Origin: Sphingobium sp. AP50
Lineage (GTDB): Bacteria > Pseudomonadota > Alphaproteobacteria > Sphingomonadales > Sphingomonadaceae
Direction: 5' to 3'
Assembly: GCF_900109095.1 (NCBI RefSeq)
Contig: NZ_FNYZ01000011.1
Location: 118,501 to 182,500, forward strand
Length of the DNA stretch: 64,000 nt
The number at the start of each line of letters is the position of its first letter. The first letter of the stretch is position 1. Of the stretch, positions 20,868 through 29,093 are shown piece by piece. The notes beneath the pieces were generated by a model, which ran no database searches, had not been told where the DNA came from, and saw nothing but the letters and a program-made list of their open reading frames with translations. A program made the translations under genes and the position numbers.

Positions 20868-20959
20868 CTATGCCCCTCCCGTTTACGAGAGGAGCAGCGG
20901 GGTGGGCTGGCACCAGGATACCCACCCCCTAGCCCCCTCCCGCAAGCGGTAGGGGGAAC
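20868..20959. repeat. Palindromic intergenic repeat between ldt and thiE
   Basis: Two C-rich hairpin units, CCCCTCCCGTTTACGAGAGG and CCCCCTCCCGCAAGCGGTAG, separated by GGTGGGCTGGCACCAGGATA-type sequence. The same motif style recurs at 37941-38066 and 39518-39690. It belongs to the repeats that fill gaps between convergent or tandem genes in this genome and may act as transcription end or mRNA stabiliser. Confidence 0.55.
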
Positions 20960-20968
20960 ATGTAGCGC

Positions 20969-21676
20969 CTAGCGCGGAGGCGGCGCCTTGCTGGCGAGTA
21001 CCGCTTCAAAGGCCGCAACGCCGGCCTTCGGGCCTTCGGGGTGGTTCCATACCGCGCCGCTGACCGCCAGGAAATCCGCGCCTGCCGCCACCAGCGGGCC
21101 GGCATTGTCCTGCGTGATGCCGCCGATCGCGACGCAGGGCAATTCAAACAAGGTGGTCCACCAGCCCAGAATCGACGGTTCGGCCAGATGGCTCACTTCC
21201 TTGGTGGTGGTGGGGTAGAAGGCGCCGAACGCGACATAATCGGCCCCGGCCTCGCCCGCTTCCATCGCCATATGGCGGCTGTCATGGCAGGTGATGCCGA
21301 TCTGCACCTTTGGTCCCAACAATTTGCGCGCAGCCTTCGGGTCGCCATCGCCCTGCCCCAGATGCACGCCATCGGCACCCAGACGGTGCGCCAGAGCGGC
21401 GCTATCGTTGATGATGAAGGCGACCTCCCGTTCGGCGCAGAGTTTTTGCAGCGGTTCGGCGGCCTGCGCGATAGCCTCCTCGTCCAGCCCCTTCAACCGC
21501 AACTGGAAGGCCGCAACCTTGCCGCCGTCGAACGCCGCGGCGAGTTGCTCGACGAACGTCTCGTCGATCGTCGGCGGGGAGATCAGATATAGCTGGCAGG
21601 CCGGGCGAAAGCCCTGTTCGAACTGGTCGGCAAAATGCGGATCGAGCGCCAGCTCTTCATCGGTAAAGTCGGTCAT
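20969..21676 (-). CDS. thiE: Thiamine phosphate synthase
   Basis: Joins HMP-pyrophosphate and thiazole phosphate to make thiamine monophosphate. TIM-barrel of 235 residues with the family motifs [20 protein letters not shown] and GQGDGD, then [13 protein letters not shown] and VAIGGI near the C-terminus. It carries an N-terminal extension of about 27 residues relative to compact ThiE. The usual central phosphate-loop lysine region is recognisable but divergent, so a paralogous role cannot be excluded. No TPP riboswitch was seen in the 97 bases upstream. Confidence 0.85.
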   Translation of the reverse strand: MTDFTDEELALDPHFADQFEQGFRPACQLYLISPPTIDETFVEQLAAAFDGGKVAAFQLRLKGLDEEAIAQAAEPLQKLCAEREVAFIINDSAALAHRLGADGVHLGQGDGDPKAARKLLGPKVQIGITCHDSRHMAMEAGEAGADYVAFGAFYPTTTKEVSHLAEPSILGWWTTLFELPCVAIGGITQDNAGPLVAAGADFLAVSGAVWNHPEGPKAGVAAFEAVLASKAPPPR

Positions 21677-21773
21677 GCGCGCCTTATAGCCATTCGGGCG
21701 CGCGCGCCAAGAGCATGGCGGCAGGCCTGCGCCCCTGATAGGGGAAGCCGTTCATAAAATTGGGGAAAGCATC

Positions 21774-22901
21774 ATGCGCCACGCCATCGCCATCCTGTTG
21801 CTGCTGTCCGGCGCGCCCGTGCTGGCGAAGGAGGCCGCCCGCCCCCGCGCGCGGGAAGCCGGCGTCAGCGTGGGCATCCTGTCCCCCGGCCCGCTCAACG
21901 CCATCACCGATGTCGACGGGGTGAAGGTGGGTCAGGTGACGCTGCCGCGCAGCCATGACGTCAATACCGGCGTCACAGCCATCCTGCCCCATGGCGGCAA
22001 CCTGTTTCAGGACAAGGTGCCCGCCGGCTTCGTCGCCTATAATGCCTTTGGCAAGTTCATGGGATCGACCCAGGTGGCCGAACTGGGTGAGATCGAGACG
22101 CCGATCCTGCTGACCAATACGCTCAATGTCGCGGAGGCCGGTGCCGCCTCGGTCGAATGGACGCTGGCGCAGCCGGGCAATGAGGAGGTGCGATCGGTCA
22201 ATGCGGTGGTGGGCGAAACCAATGACGGGATGCTGAACGATATTCGCGGGCGCCATGTCACCATCGCCGACGCCCGCCGCGCGATCGAAAGCGCGAAGGC
22301 TGGCCCGGTCGAGGAAGGCGTGGTCGGCGCGGGCACGGGCACCGTTGCCTTTGGGTTCAAGGCCGGGATCGGCACTTCGTCGCGCAAGCTGCCGGTGTCG
22401 TTGGGCGGCTGGACCGTGGGCGTGCTGGTGCAGGCCAATTATGGCGGCGTACTCACCATTGGGGGCGTACCGGTCGGCGTGAAGCTCGGCCAATATGATT
22501 ATCGCAAACAGGTGGAAGAAAAGAAGGCTGACGGATCGGTCGTGATCGTGATCGCCACCGATGCGCCGCTGTCCGACCGCAATCTGCGCCGCGTGGCCGA
22601 GCGCGCCTTTGGCGGGATCGCGCGGACCGGCTCCAGCTTCTCCAACGGATCGGGCGACTATGCCATCGCCTTTTCCACCAGCCCGGCGGTGCGGCGCACG
22701 GCGGCGAAGCGGGACAGCGTGGCGCCGGTCGACGATCTGCCCAATGACCGCATGTCACCGCTGTTTCAGGCGACCATCGAGGCGACCGAGGAAGCCGTCC
22801 TCAACGCCCTGTTCAAGGCGCAGACGGTAGAAGGCAATCGCGGCACGGCGCAGGCGCTGCCACTGGACAAGGTGTTGCCGATGCTGAAGGCTGGACGTTA
22901 G
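21774..22901 (+). CDS. P1-family (DmpA/BapA-type) secreted aminopeptidase
   Basis: Ntn-type self-processing peptidase family S58, which includes the L-aminopeptidase DmpA and beta-peptidyl aminopeptidases. 375 residues with a signal peptide of about 18 residues (IAILLLLSGAPVLA). NAITDVDGVKVGQVTL is the family opening. The segment DGSVVIVIATDAPL contains S255, the expected nucleophile and new N-terminus after autocleavage at G-S; this mapping comes from family knowledge. It is on the opposite strand to its neighbours, flanked by a palindromic repeat downstream. Confidence 0.88.
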   Translation: MRHAIAILLLLSGAPVLAKEAARPRAREAGVSVGILSPGPLNAITDVDGVKVGQVTLPRSHDVNTGVTAILPHGGNLFQDKVPAGFVAYNAFGKFMGSTQVAELGEIETPILLTNTLNVAEAGAASVEWTLAQPGNEEVRSVNAVVGETNDGMLNDIRGRHVTIADARRAIESAKAGPVEEGVVGAGTGTVAFGFKAGIGTSSRKLPVSLGGWTVGVLVQANYGGVLTIGGVPVGVKLGQYDYRKQVEEKKADGSVVIVIATDAPLSDRNLRRVAERAFGGIARTGSSFSNGSGDYAIAFSTSPAVRRTAAKRDSVAPVDDLPNDRMSPLFQATIEATEEAVLNALFKAQTVEGNRGTAQALPLDKVLPMLKAGR

Positions 22902-22924
22902 ATTGACGTCTGGACGTCAATCAT

Positions 22925-22988
22925 CATTGCGAGCGCAGCGAAGCAATCCATGTGGGTGTCAGTGGATTGCTTCGCTGCGCTCGCAATG
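22925..22988. repeat. Perfect 26-bp-arm palindromic repeat (copy 1)
   Basis: CATTGCGAGCGCAGCGAAGC continues to AATCCA, then a 12-base loop, then the perfect reverse complement. The same element, with one paired change per arm (CGCAGCG to CGTAGCG), recurs at 27783-27851. It sits between convergent genes and could terminate both. Compensated arms imply selection on the hairpin or copying between arms. Confidence 0.8.
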
Positions 22989-22998
22989 ACGAATTAAA

Positions 22999-23496
22999 TC
23001 AAAGGTTTTCAATCATCCGCGTGAAACCCGCCGGGTCATCCAGCCGGTGGGCCAGATAATGGATCGTGCGGCGGCCCATGCTGACCGGCGGGTCCAGCGC
23101 GACGACGATGTTGGGATGGGCGATCAGCGCGCCGTTGAAGACCCCCGCCGCCTCCAGATCGGCCAGCGTCCAGTCGCTGCGCAGACCCGCCACCTGCGAA
23201 AGGGGCACGGTGAGGCTGCGCAGATGGCCGATGCGCCAGATCAGTTCGGTGGGACCGATCCATATCGGGCAGCGTTTGAAGGAGCGGATGAAGCGCAGGA
23301 ACCAGACAAGGGTGGCGAGGCTGACCAGCGACAGGATCAGCGCTGCGCGGCGGCTCCAGAGCGCCAGCAGCAGATGGACGACCCCGATCTCTATGATCAT
23401 CAGGCCGACCAACACCCAGAGCATCGGGGCAACCGCCCGATGATAGGAAAAGGCGGCGCCGGAACCAGCCTCAGCCGGTCCGGCGCCGCCGGTCAT
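22999..23496 (-). CDS. Small membrane protein of unknown function
   Basis: 165 residues from the ATG chosen (MTGGAGPAE), one base after the fba stop. Two adjacent hydrophobic segments at about 25-45 and 50-70 form a hairpin in the membrane, followed by a soluble C-terminal part of about 95 residues with the feel of a bacterial PH-like domain (WIGPTELIWRIGHLRSLTVPL). I do not recognise it firmly. Close coupling to fba suggests cotranscription. It ends just before a strong palindromic repeat. Confidence 0.75.
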   Translation of the reverse strand: MTGGAGPAEAGSGAAFSYHRAVAPMLWVLVGLMIIEIGVVHLLLALWSRRAALILSLVSLATLVWFLRFIRSFKRCPIWIGPTELIWRIGHLRSLTVPLSQVAGLRSDWTLADLEAAGVFNGALIAHPNIVVALDPPVSMGRRTIHYLAHRLDDPAGFTRMIENL

Positions 23497-23497
23497 A

Positions 23498-24403
23498 TCA
23501 GGCCGCGACCGGCTGTTTGGCGACCGATGCGCCATGGATTTCATCGATCGCTTCACCCAGCGATGCGTTGAATTCGTCCTCGGTCATCTGGTGGCGCAGA
23601 TCGTTCAGCAGCGCGCGGCTGAAGCTGGCGATGATGCCGCGATTCTTGGCCAGTTCGGCGCAGGCTTCCGTGCGGCTGAACCCACCCGACAGCGCGACGA
23701 CGCGCAGCACCTTGGGATGATCGACCAGCGGGTCGAACAGGCCGGGCTTGGCGGGCAGCGACAGCTTGAGCATCACCTGCTCGCCTTCGGGCAGGGCATC
23801 CAGATTCTTCAGGATTTCTGCCAGCAGGATTTCGTCCGCTTCGGCGCGCTCAGGCGACTTGATGTTCACTTCCGGCTCGATGATCGGCATCAGGCCGCCG
23901 GCCAGCACTTGGCGGCCGACTTCGAACTGCTGCGCGACGACGGCGGCGATGCCTTCGGCGTTGGCGAGGTTCACCACCGAACGCTCCTTGGTGCCGAACA
24001 CGCCCAGCCCCTTGGCGCGGGCGAGCAGCGCGTCGAGGCCCGGATTGGGCTTCATCAGCTGGACGCCATTGGCTTCGTCTTCCAGACCCTTGTCGATCTT
24101 GATGAAGGGCACGACGCCACGTTCGATCAGTGCGGCCGGGGTCGGCTTGCCGTCGACCGTGCCGTCCATGGTGCGCTCGAACAGGATCGCGCCCAGCACC
24201 TTGTCACCGGTGAAGGGCGGCGCGGTGATGACGCGGCTGCGCATCGCGTGGATCAGGCCGAACATTTCCTCTTCGCTGCCCCAGGCGCCTTCTTCGATGC
24301 CATAGCCCTTGAGCGCCTTGGGCGTCGAGCCACCGCTCTGGTCGAGCGCGGCGATGAAGCCGTTACCGTCCGCGATCTTCTGCTTCATGTCCTGATCCAG
24401 CAT
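23498..24403 (-). CDS. fba: Fructose-bisphosphate aldolase, class I
   Basis: Cleaves fructose 1,6-bisphosphate to triose phosphates through a Schiff base. 301 residues from MLDQDMK, preceded by an AGAAGG ribosome site; longer in-frame extension upstream is not conserved-looking. Visible: FIAALDQSGGSTPKALKG near the start, FIKIDKG at 100-106, IIEPEV, and MLKLSLP with K213 as the probable Schiff-base lysine. Ends in KQPVAA. Part of the tkt-gap-pgk-fba set, though TlpA- and MFS-type genes of opposite strand separate it from pgk. Confidence 0.93.
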   Translation of the reverse strand: MLDQDMKQKIADGNGFIAALDQSGGSTPKALKGYGIEEGAWGSEEEMFGLIHAMRSRVITAPPFTGDKVLGAILFERTMDGTVDGKPTPAALIERGVVPFIKIDKGLEDEANGVQLMKPNPGLDALLARAKGLGVFGTKERSVVNLANAEGIAAVVAQQFEVGRQVLAGGLMPIIEPEVNIKSPERAEADEILLAEILKNLDALPEGEQVMLKLSLPAKPGLFDPLVDHPKVLRVVALSGGFSRTEACAELAKNRGIIASFSRALLNDLRHQMTEDEFNASLGEAIDEIHGASVAKQPVAA

Positions 24404-24672
24404 CTGCACATACCTTCTCTTGTGCGCGCGCCCTTGCACCGGCGCGCGAAAAAATGGGAGTTTCGACAGATGCTCCATCATCTGCCGGCCGGGAGCGACA
24501 TCCTGTTTATGATCGCCGGTCTTCCGGCTGTTAGCCAGTCCCATGCCGCACCGCAAGAAACATCGGCGCAATTTGGGGGCGCGATTTTGGGCGGGAACAG
24601 CCTGTTATCGCTGGCATGTCCGATCGGTGATGCTATCCAAAGCGTGGGGTTTATACGGGGGATGATGACAGC
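24404..24672. promoter_or_regulatory. Divergent intergenic region between fba and a TlpA-like gene
   Basis: About 270 bases with no supportable gene. It must contain the fba promoter (minus) and the promoter of the thioredoxin-like gene (plus). I could not assign -35/-10 boxes with confidence and saw no clear long dyad. Confidence 0.4.
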
Positions 24673-25176
24673 ATGAAGATCGGACGGTTTCTGGCCATAG
24701 CGGCGGCGCTGTCGCTGACCAGCATTTCGCCGGTACAGGCGGCAGAAAAGCCCGTTGTGGGTACCGTGGCGCCCGCCTTCGAACTCACGCTGATCGACGG
24801 GAGCAAGGTCGCGCTGGCGGACCTGAAAGGCCAGGTGGTAGTGCTCAATTTCTGGGCGACATGGTGCGTCCCCTGCCGCAAGGAATTGCCGACGCTGGAC
24901 GCCTATTATGATGCACAGCAAAAATATGGGCTGAAGGTCTTTGCCATCACCACCGAGGGATCGGTGCCGATCCCCCAGTTGAAGAAGCTGTTCGCCGCCA
25001 TGAAGATGCCGTCGGCCCGGCGGATCAAGGGGCCTTATGGTCCGCTGACCGGCGTGCCGACCAATTTCGTCATCGATCGCGCCGGGGTGCTGCGATACGC
25101 CCAGTCGGGCGCGTTCGATCTGGATGCGCTCAATAGTCTGCTGGTGCCGCTGCTCAAGGAAAAGGCCCCTTCATAG
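24673..25176 (+). CDS. TlpA-like periplasmic thiol-disulfide oxidoreductase
   Basis: Thioredoxin-fold protein of 167 residues with a signal peptide (cleavage near VQAAE, residue 25) and the redox motif W-C65-V-P-C68 in NFWATWCVPCRKELP. The cis-proline region GVPTNFVIDRAG is intact. Such proteins reduce or exchange disulfides in periplasmic targets, for instance in cytochrome maturation; the partner here is unknown. The MFS gene follows 58 bases later on the same strand. Confidence 0.92.
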   Translation: MKIGRFLAIAAALSLTSISPVQAAEKPVVGTVAPAFELTLIDGSKVALADLKGQVVVLNFWATWCVPCRKELPTLDAYYDAQQKYGLKVFAITTEGSVPIPQLKKLFAAMKMPSARRIKGPYGPLTGVPTNFVIDRAGVLRYAQSGAFDLDALNSLLVPLLKEKAPS

Positions 25177-25234
25177 CCGACCAAACCAAGGGTTAGGGTT
25201 GAAAGGTTGCGCTTCAAGACCCATTAGGCGTGCC

Positions 25235-26446
25235 ATGTCCAGTAGCATTGCCTCCCCCGCGCCCGCCCCCGGCGTAGACCTGTCCGCCGCCAAAATCCTG
25301 CTGATGGCGGTGGCGTGCGGCGTGATCGTCGCCAATCTCTATTATGCGCAGACGCTGATCGACGTGATCGGCCCGGAAATCGGCATGTCGGCCAGCGTGG
25401 CGGGGCTGATCACCACCCTGACGCAACTGGGCTATGGATTGGGCCTGTTCCTGATCGTGCCGATCGCCGACCTGTTCGAAAATCGCCGGATCATTCTGGG
25501 GTCGATCATCCTCACCATCGCGGGCTGCATCGGCATCGCCTTGTCCAGCGGGCCGACCAGCTTCCTGATCGCATCGATCGTCACCGGCATCGGCGCGATC
25601 GGTGCGCAGGTGATCGTCCCCCTCGCCTCCCACCTCGCCACGCCCGAAAAGCAGGGTCGCGTCGTCGGCACGGTGATGAGCGGCCTGTTGTTCGGCATCA
25701 TGCTCGCGCGGCCGATCGCCAGTTTTCTGGCGGGATCGGTCGGCTGGCGCGCGACCTTCATCCTGTCGGCCGTAGCCATGGGGATCGTCGCCATCGCGCT
25801 GCTGGCCGCCTGCCCACGGCGCACGCCCAAGGGCGGGATGCATTATGGCGAGGTGCTGGCATCGACCTTCGCGCAACTGGTGCAGCACCGGGTGGTGCGG
25901 ATGCGTGCTTTCTATCAGGCGATGATGTTCGCCGCCTTCAACCTGTTCTGGACCGCCGCGCCGCTGGCGCTGATCCACGATTTTCATCTGAGCCACACCG
26001 GTATCGGCGCCTTCGCGCTGGCGGGGGCTGGCGGCGCGCTGATCGCGCCGGTCGCGGGCTGGATGGCGGACCGCAAGCTGACGCGGCCAGCTTCGCTGAT
26101 TGGTCTTGCGGGCTTGACGGTCGGCTTCCTGCTGGCGGACTGGACCGTGGCGGCGGGCAGCCTGATCGGCTTCACCATCATGGCGGTACTGATCGACGCG
26201 GCCGTGCAGATGAGCCAGATCACCGGGCAGAAGCTGATCTTCTCGCTCGATCCCCATGCGCGCGGACGGATCAATGCCGCTTATGTGACGGTGATGTTCG
26301 TGATCGGTGCGCTGGGATCGGTGATCGGGTCCGCCACGTTCGAAGCGGGCGGCTGGTCGGCCAGCGCCATGGCCGGCGCGGCGATCGGCGGCATTGCTAC
26401 GCTGGGCTTTCTGTTGTTCGACCGGAGTGCCAGCATTGCCCGGTAA
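25235..26446 (+). CDS. MFS transporter
   Basis: Inner-membrane secondary transporter of the major facilitator superfamily, 403 residues with about 12 hydrophobic segments. The cytoplasmic loop 2-3 signature is partly seen as PIADLFENRRIIL, followed by a long run of small-residue helices. The start MSSSIASPAP was chosen because upstream in-frame sequence belongs to the preceding gene's region and is not hydrophobic. Substrate unknown; drug or metabolite efflux is the common role. Confidence 0.9.
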   Translation: MSSSIASPAPAPGVDLSAAKILLMAVACGVIVANLYYAQTLIDVIGPEIGMSASVAGLITTLTQLGYGLGLFLIVPIADLFENRRIILGSIILTIAGCIGIALSSGPTSFLIASIVTGIGAIGAQVIVPLASHLATPEKQGRVVGTVMSGLLFGIMLARPIASFLAGSVGWRATFILSAVAMGIVAIALLAACPRRTPKGGMHYGEVLASTFAQLVQHRVVRMRAFYQAMMFAAFNLFWTAAPLALIHDFHLSHTGIGAFALAGAGGALIAPVAGWMADRKLTRPASLIGLAGLTVGFLLADWTVAAGSLIGFTIMAVLIDAAVQMSQITGQKLIFSLDPHARGRINAAYVTVMFVIGALGSVIGSATFEAGGWSASAMAGAAIGGIATLGFLLFDRSASIAR

Positions 26447-26462
26447 GATATTGAAATAACCT

Positions 26463-26518
26463 CCGTTCGTGTCGAGCGAAGTCGAGACACGCTTCACGAC
26501 TTCGCTCGAAGCGAACGG
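26463..26518. repeat. Imperfect palindrome between convergent MFS and pgk genes
   Basis: CCGTTCGTGTCGAGCGAAGT and its near-complement (two mismatches in 22) form a hairpin, flanked by AATAACCT and GATTATT. Likely bidirectional terminator. The CCGTTCGTG arm also occurs at 38392-38450, so it is a dispersed repeat family. Confidence 0.6.
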
Positions 26519-26530
26519 ATTATTTCACGT

Positions 26531-27733
26531 TCAGATCGTCAACGCCTTAACGCCCGGCAACTCCTTGCCTTCCATCCATTCGAGGAAGGCGCCGCCAGCA
26601 GTAGAGATGAAGCTGAAATCGCTGCCAACGCCCGCATGGTTGAGCGCGGCAACGGTGTCGCCACCACCAGCGACCGACGTCAACTGGCCTTCCTTGGTCA
26701 GCGCCGCCGCCGTCTTGGCCAGCGCCACCGTCGCGGTGTCGAACGGCGCGATCTCAAAGGCGCCGAGCGGGCCATTCCAGACCAAAGTGCGGCAGTTCTT
26801 CAGCGCATCGCCCAGTGCCTCGACCGCAGCGGGGCCGACATCCAGAATCATTTCGTCTTCGGCAACTTCATGCACATTGCAGGTGCGAACCGACGGCGGG
26901 TTCGCCGCAAATTCCTTCGCCACGACGACGTCATAGGGCAGATGGATGATGCAACCAGCCGCTTCCGCCTTGTCGAAGATCGCTTCGGCCGTGTCGCTCA
27001 GATCCTTTTCGCACAGCGATTTGCCGACATCGACGCCACGGGCATAGAGGAAGGTGTTGGCCATGCCGCCGCCGATGATCAGATGATCGACCTTGGCGAC
27101 GAGATTGTTGAGAACGTCGAGCTTGGTCGACACCTTTGCGCCGCCCACGACAGCCGCGACCGGCTTTACCGGTTCGCCAAGTGCAGCCTGAAGCGCGTCC
27201 AGTTCCTTTTCCATCGAGCGACCGGCAAAGGCCGGCAGCTTGTGCGCCAGACCTTCGGTCGAAGCATGGGCGCGATGGGCTGCGGAAAAGGCGTCGTTGA
27301 CGTACAGGTCGCCGATGGCGGCCATGGCTTCTACCAGCGCCGGGTCGTTCGTTTCCTCGCCGGGATGGAAGCGGGTATTTTCCAGAATCGCGATGTCGCC
27401 CGGGCGCATGACCGCGATGCCGTCTACGGCTGCTTCGCCCTGACAGTCGGGGATGAACTGCACTTCGCGGCCAAGCACCTGCGTCAGCGGACGCGTGATC
27501 TTCGACAGCGAATATTCCGGGTTCTTCTGCCCCTTGGGGCGGCCAAAATGGGCGAGGATCAGCACCTTGGCGCCGCGATCGGCCAGTTCCAGCACGGTCG
27601 GCATCGCCGCGCGCAGGCGGGTATCGTCGCTGACCGAACCATCCTGCATGGGGACGTTCAGGTCTTCGCGCACCAGCACGATCTTGCCGGTGATGTCACC
27701 CATATCGTCGAGCGTCTTGAAGGGCTTGGTCAT
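26531..27733 (-). CDS. pgk: Phosphoglycerate kinase
   Basis: Transfers phosphate between 1,3-bisphosphoglycerate and ADP in glycolysis or its reverse. 400 residues, normal length. Motifs: [14 protein letters not shown] near residue 20, the substrate arginine loop LAHFGRPKG, hinge [10 protein letters not shown] and the C-terminal nucleotide loop [10 protein letters not shown]. It follows gap in the same orientation after a repeat-rich gap of about 260 bases, so separate transcription is possible. Confidence 0.97.
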   Translation of the reverse strand: MTKPFKTLDDMGDITGKIVLVREDLNVPMQDGSVSDDTRLRAAMPTVLELADRGAKVLILAHFGRPKGQKNPEYSLSKITRPLTQVLGREVQFIPDCQGEAAVDGIAVMRPGDIAILENTRFHPGEETNDPALVEAMAAIGDLYVNDAFSAAHRAHASTEGLAHKLPAFAGRSMEKELDALQAALGEPVKPVAAVVGGAKVSTKLDVLNNLVAKVDHLIIGGGMANTFLYARGVDVGKSLCEKDLSDTAEAIFDKAEAAGCIIHLPYDVVVAKEFAANPPSVRTCNVHEVAEDEMILDVGPAAVEALGDALKNCRTLVWNGPLGAFEIAPFDTATVALAKTAAALTKEGQLTSVAGGGDTVAALNHAGVGSDFSFISTAGGAFLEWMEGKELPGVKALTI

Positions 27734-27782
27734 GTCTTTTCCCCTGATCCTAATATTTGAAAGCTGCCTGACACATAGACTT

Positions 27783-27851
27783 CGTCATTGCGAGCGTAGC
27801 GAAGCAATCCATGGTGCGTCGATGGATTGCTTCGCTACGCTCGCAATGACG
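27783..27851. repeat. Palindromic repeat (copy 2 of the GCGAAGCAATCC family)
   Basis: Arms of about 30 bases, CGTCATTGCGAGCGTAGCGA onward, with perfect complement, loop about 9 bases. Same family as 22925-22988 with a compensated change in both arms. Located upstream of pgk, between gap and pgk. Confidence 0.8.
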
Positions 27852-27875
27852 GGCGATGCAAACCGGCCTAACAGA

Positions 27876-27958
27876 CGTCATCCCAGCGAAAGCTGGGATC
27901 TCTCTCCCTTTCCCGCATAGAGGAAGAAAGCGAGATCCCAGCTTTCGCTGGGATGACG
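27876..27958. repeat. Palindromic repeat of the CCAGCGAAAGCTGG family
   Basis: Outer arms CGTCATCCCAGCGAAAGCTG... and the complement at the far end enclose a 30-base centre; each arm also holds a small internal dyad CCCAGC/GCTGGG. A related element lies at 31980-32054. Directly abuts the gap terminator. Confidence 0.75.
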
Positions 27959-27983
27959 AAAAAGGGCAGACTTTCGCCTGCCC
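27959..27983 (-). terminator. Intrinsic terminator after gap
   Basis: Minus-strand hairpin GGGCAG / CTGCCC with an 8-base loop followed by TTTTT, beginning 13 bases past the gap stop codon. Classic rho-independent form, suggesting that gap and pgk transcripts are at least partly separate. Confidence 0.8.
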
Positions 27984-27996
27984 TTCAACCTTTGTC

Positions 27997-29007
27997 TTAC
28001 AGGAACTTCGCGACGACGCCGGTGGTGTCGATCATGCGGTTCGAGAAGCCCCATTCATTGTCGTACCAGCTCAGCACGCGGACCAGCTTGCCGTCGACCA
28101 CGGCGGTTTCCAGGCTATCGACGGTCGAGCTGCGCGGATCGCCATTATAGTCGATCGACACCAAAGGTTCGTCCGAATAGCCCAGCACGCCCTTGAGCGG
28201 GCCGGCTTCCGACGCGGCCTTCAGCAGGCTGTTGACCTCGTCCTTGCTAGTCGGGCGCTTGGGAATGAACTTCAGGTCCACGACCGAAACGTTCGGGGTC
28301 GGCACGCGGATCGAAGACCCGTCCAGCTTGCCCTTCAATTCGGGCAGAACCTCACCCACCGCGCGGGCGGCGCCGGTGGAGGTCGGGATCTGCGACAGGG
28401 CAGCGGCGCGAGCGCGGCGCATGTCGCTGTGCAGCTGATCCAGCGTGTTCTGGTCGTTGGTGTAGCTGTGGATCGTCGTCATGAAGCCGCTTTCGATGCC
28501 GATCGCATCGTTCAGCACCTTGGCGAGCGGGGCCAAACAGTTGGTGGTGCAGCTGGCGTTCGAAATGACGATGTCATCGGCGGTCAGCGCGTCATGGTTG
28601 ACGCCGAACACGACGGTACGATCGACATTGGTGCCCGGCGCAGAGATGATCACGCGCTTGGCGCCAGCGGTCAGATGAGCGCTGGCCTTGTCCTTGGTGG
28701 TGAAGATGCCGGTGCATTCCAGCGCGATTTCCACGCCCAACTCTGCGTGCGGCAGGTTGGCGGGGTCGCGCTCCGCCGTCACCTTGATCTTCTTGCCATC
28801 AACGACGAGGAAATCGCCATCGACGCTGACATCGCCGGCCCAGTTACCATGCACGGAGTCGCGCTTGAACAGCAGGGCGTTGGACTTGACGGCGCCCAGA
28901 TCGTTGATGCTGACCAGTTCCAGGTCATGGTCGGTGCGCGACAGGATTGCGCGCGCCACCAGGCGGCCGATACGTCCAAAACCGTTAATTGCTACCTTCG
29001 TTGCCAC
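27997..29007 (-). CDS. gap: Glyceraldehyde-3-phosphate dehydrogenase, type I
   Basis: Oxidises glyceraldehyde 3-phosphate with phosphate and NAD(P). 336 residues. Rossmann motif NGFGRIGR at 8-15, cofactor-selecting N35-D36, catalytic C153 in [13 protein letters not shown], and the closing [12 protein letters not shown]. The aspartate following N35 favours NAD over NADP by family rules, though this was not tested. Lies between tkt and pgk in a glycolytic/Calvin-type order. Confidence 0.97.
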   Translation of the reverse strand: MATKVAINGFGRIGRLVARAILSRTDHDLELVSINDLGAVKSNALLFKRDSVHGNWAGDVSVDGDFLVVDGKKIKVTAERDPANLPHAELGVEIALECTGIFTTKDKASAHLTAGAKRVIISAPGTNVDRTVVFGVNHDALTADDIVISNASCTTNCLAPLAKVLNDAIGIESGFMTTIHSYTNDQNTLDQLHSDMRRARAAALSQIPTSTGAARAVGEVLPELKGKLDGSSIRVPTPNVSVVDLKFIPKRPTSKDEVNSLLKAASEAGPLKGVLGYSDEPLVSIDYNGDPRSSTVDSLETAVVDGKLVRVLSWYDNEWGFSNRMIDTTGVVAKFL

Positions 29008-29052
29008 TGCACTAGCCTCCTGGGGTGTGATGTTCGGTTATAGATAGGGTCT

Positions 29053-29085
29053 GCATGTCACCGACCATGGTGGGCGGTGACATGC
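29053..29085. promoter_or_regulatory. Intercistronic inverted repeat between tkt and gap
   Basis: Perfect 11-base arms GCATGTCACCG / CGGTGACATGC with an 11-base loop, 8 bases past the tkt stop and about 45 before the gap start. No T-run follows on the minus strand, so it is more likely an mRNA-processing hairpin or an operator than a full terminator. Confidence 0.5.
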
Positions 29086-29093
29086 AAAGGATT

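Noticed and set aside
20969..21773. TPP riboswitch upstream of thiE.
   Set aside because: Only 97 bases lie between thiE and the divergent gene and no THI-box-like CTGAGA / ACCTGA pair was seen.
21684..22493. Minus-strand open frame of 269 codons.
   Set aside because: Antisense to the P1-family peptidase, whose signal peptide and catalytic motif are clear.
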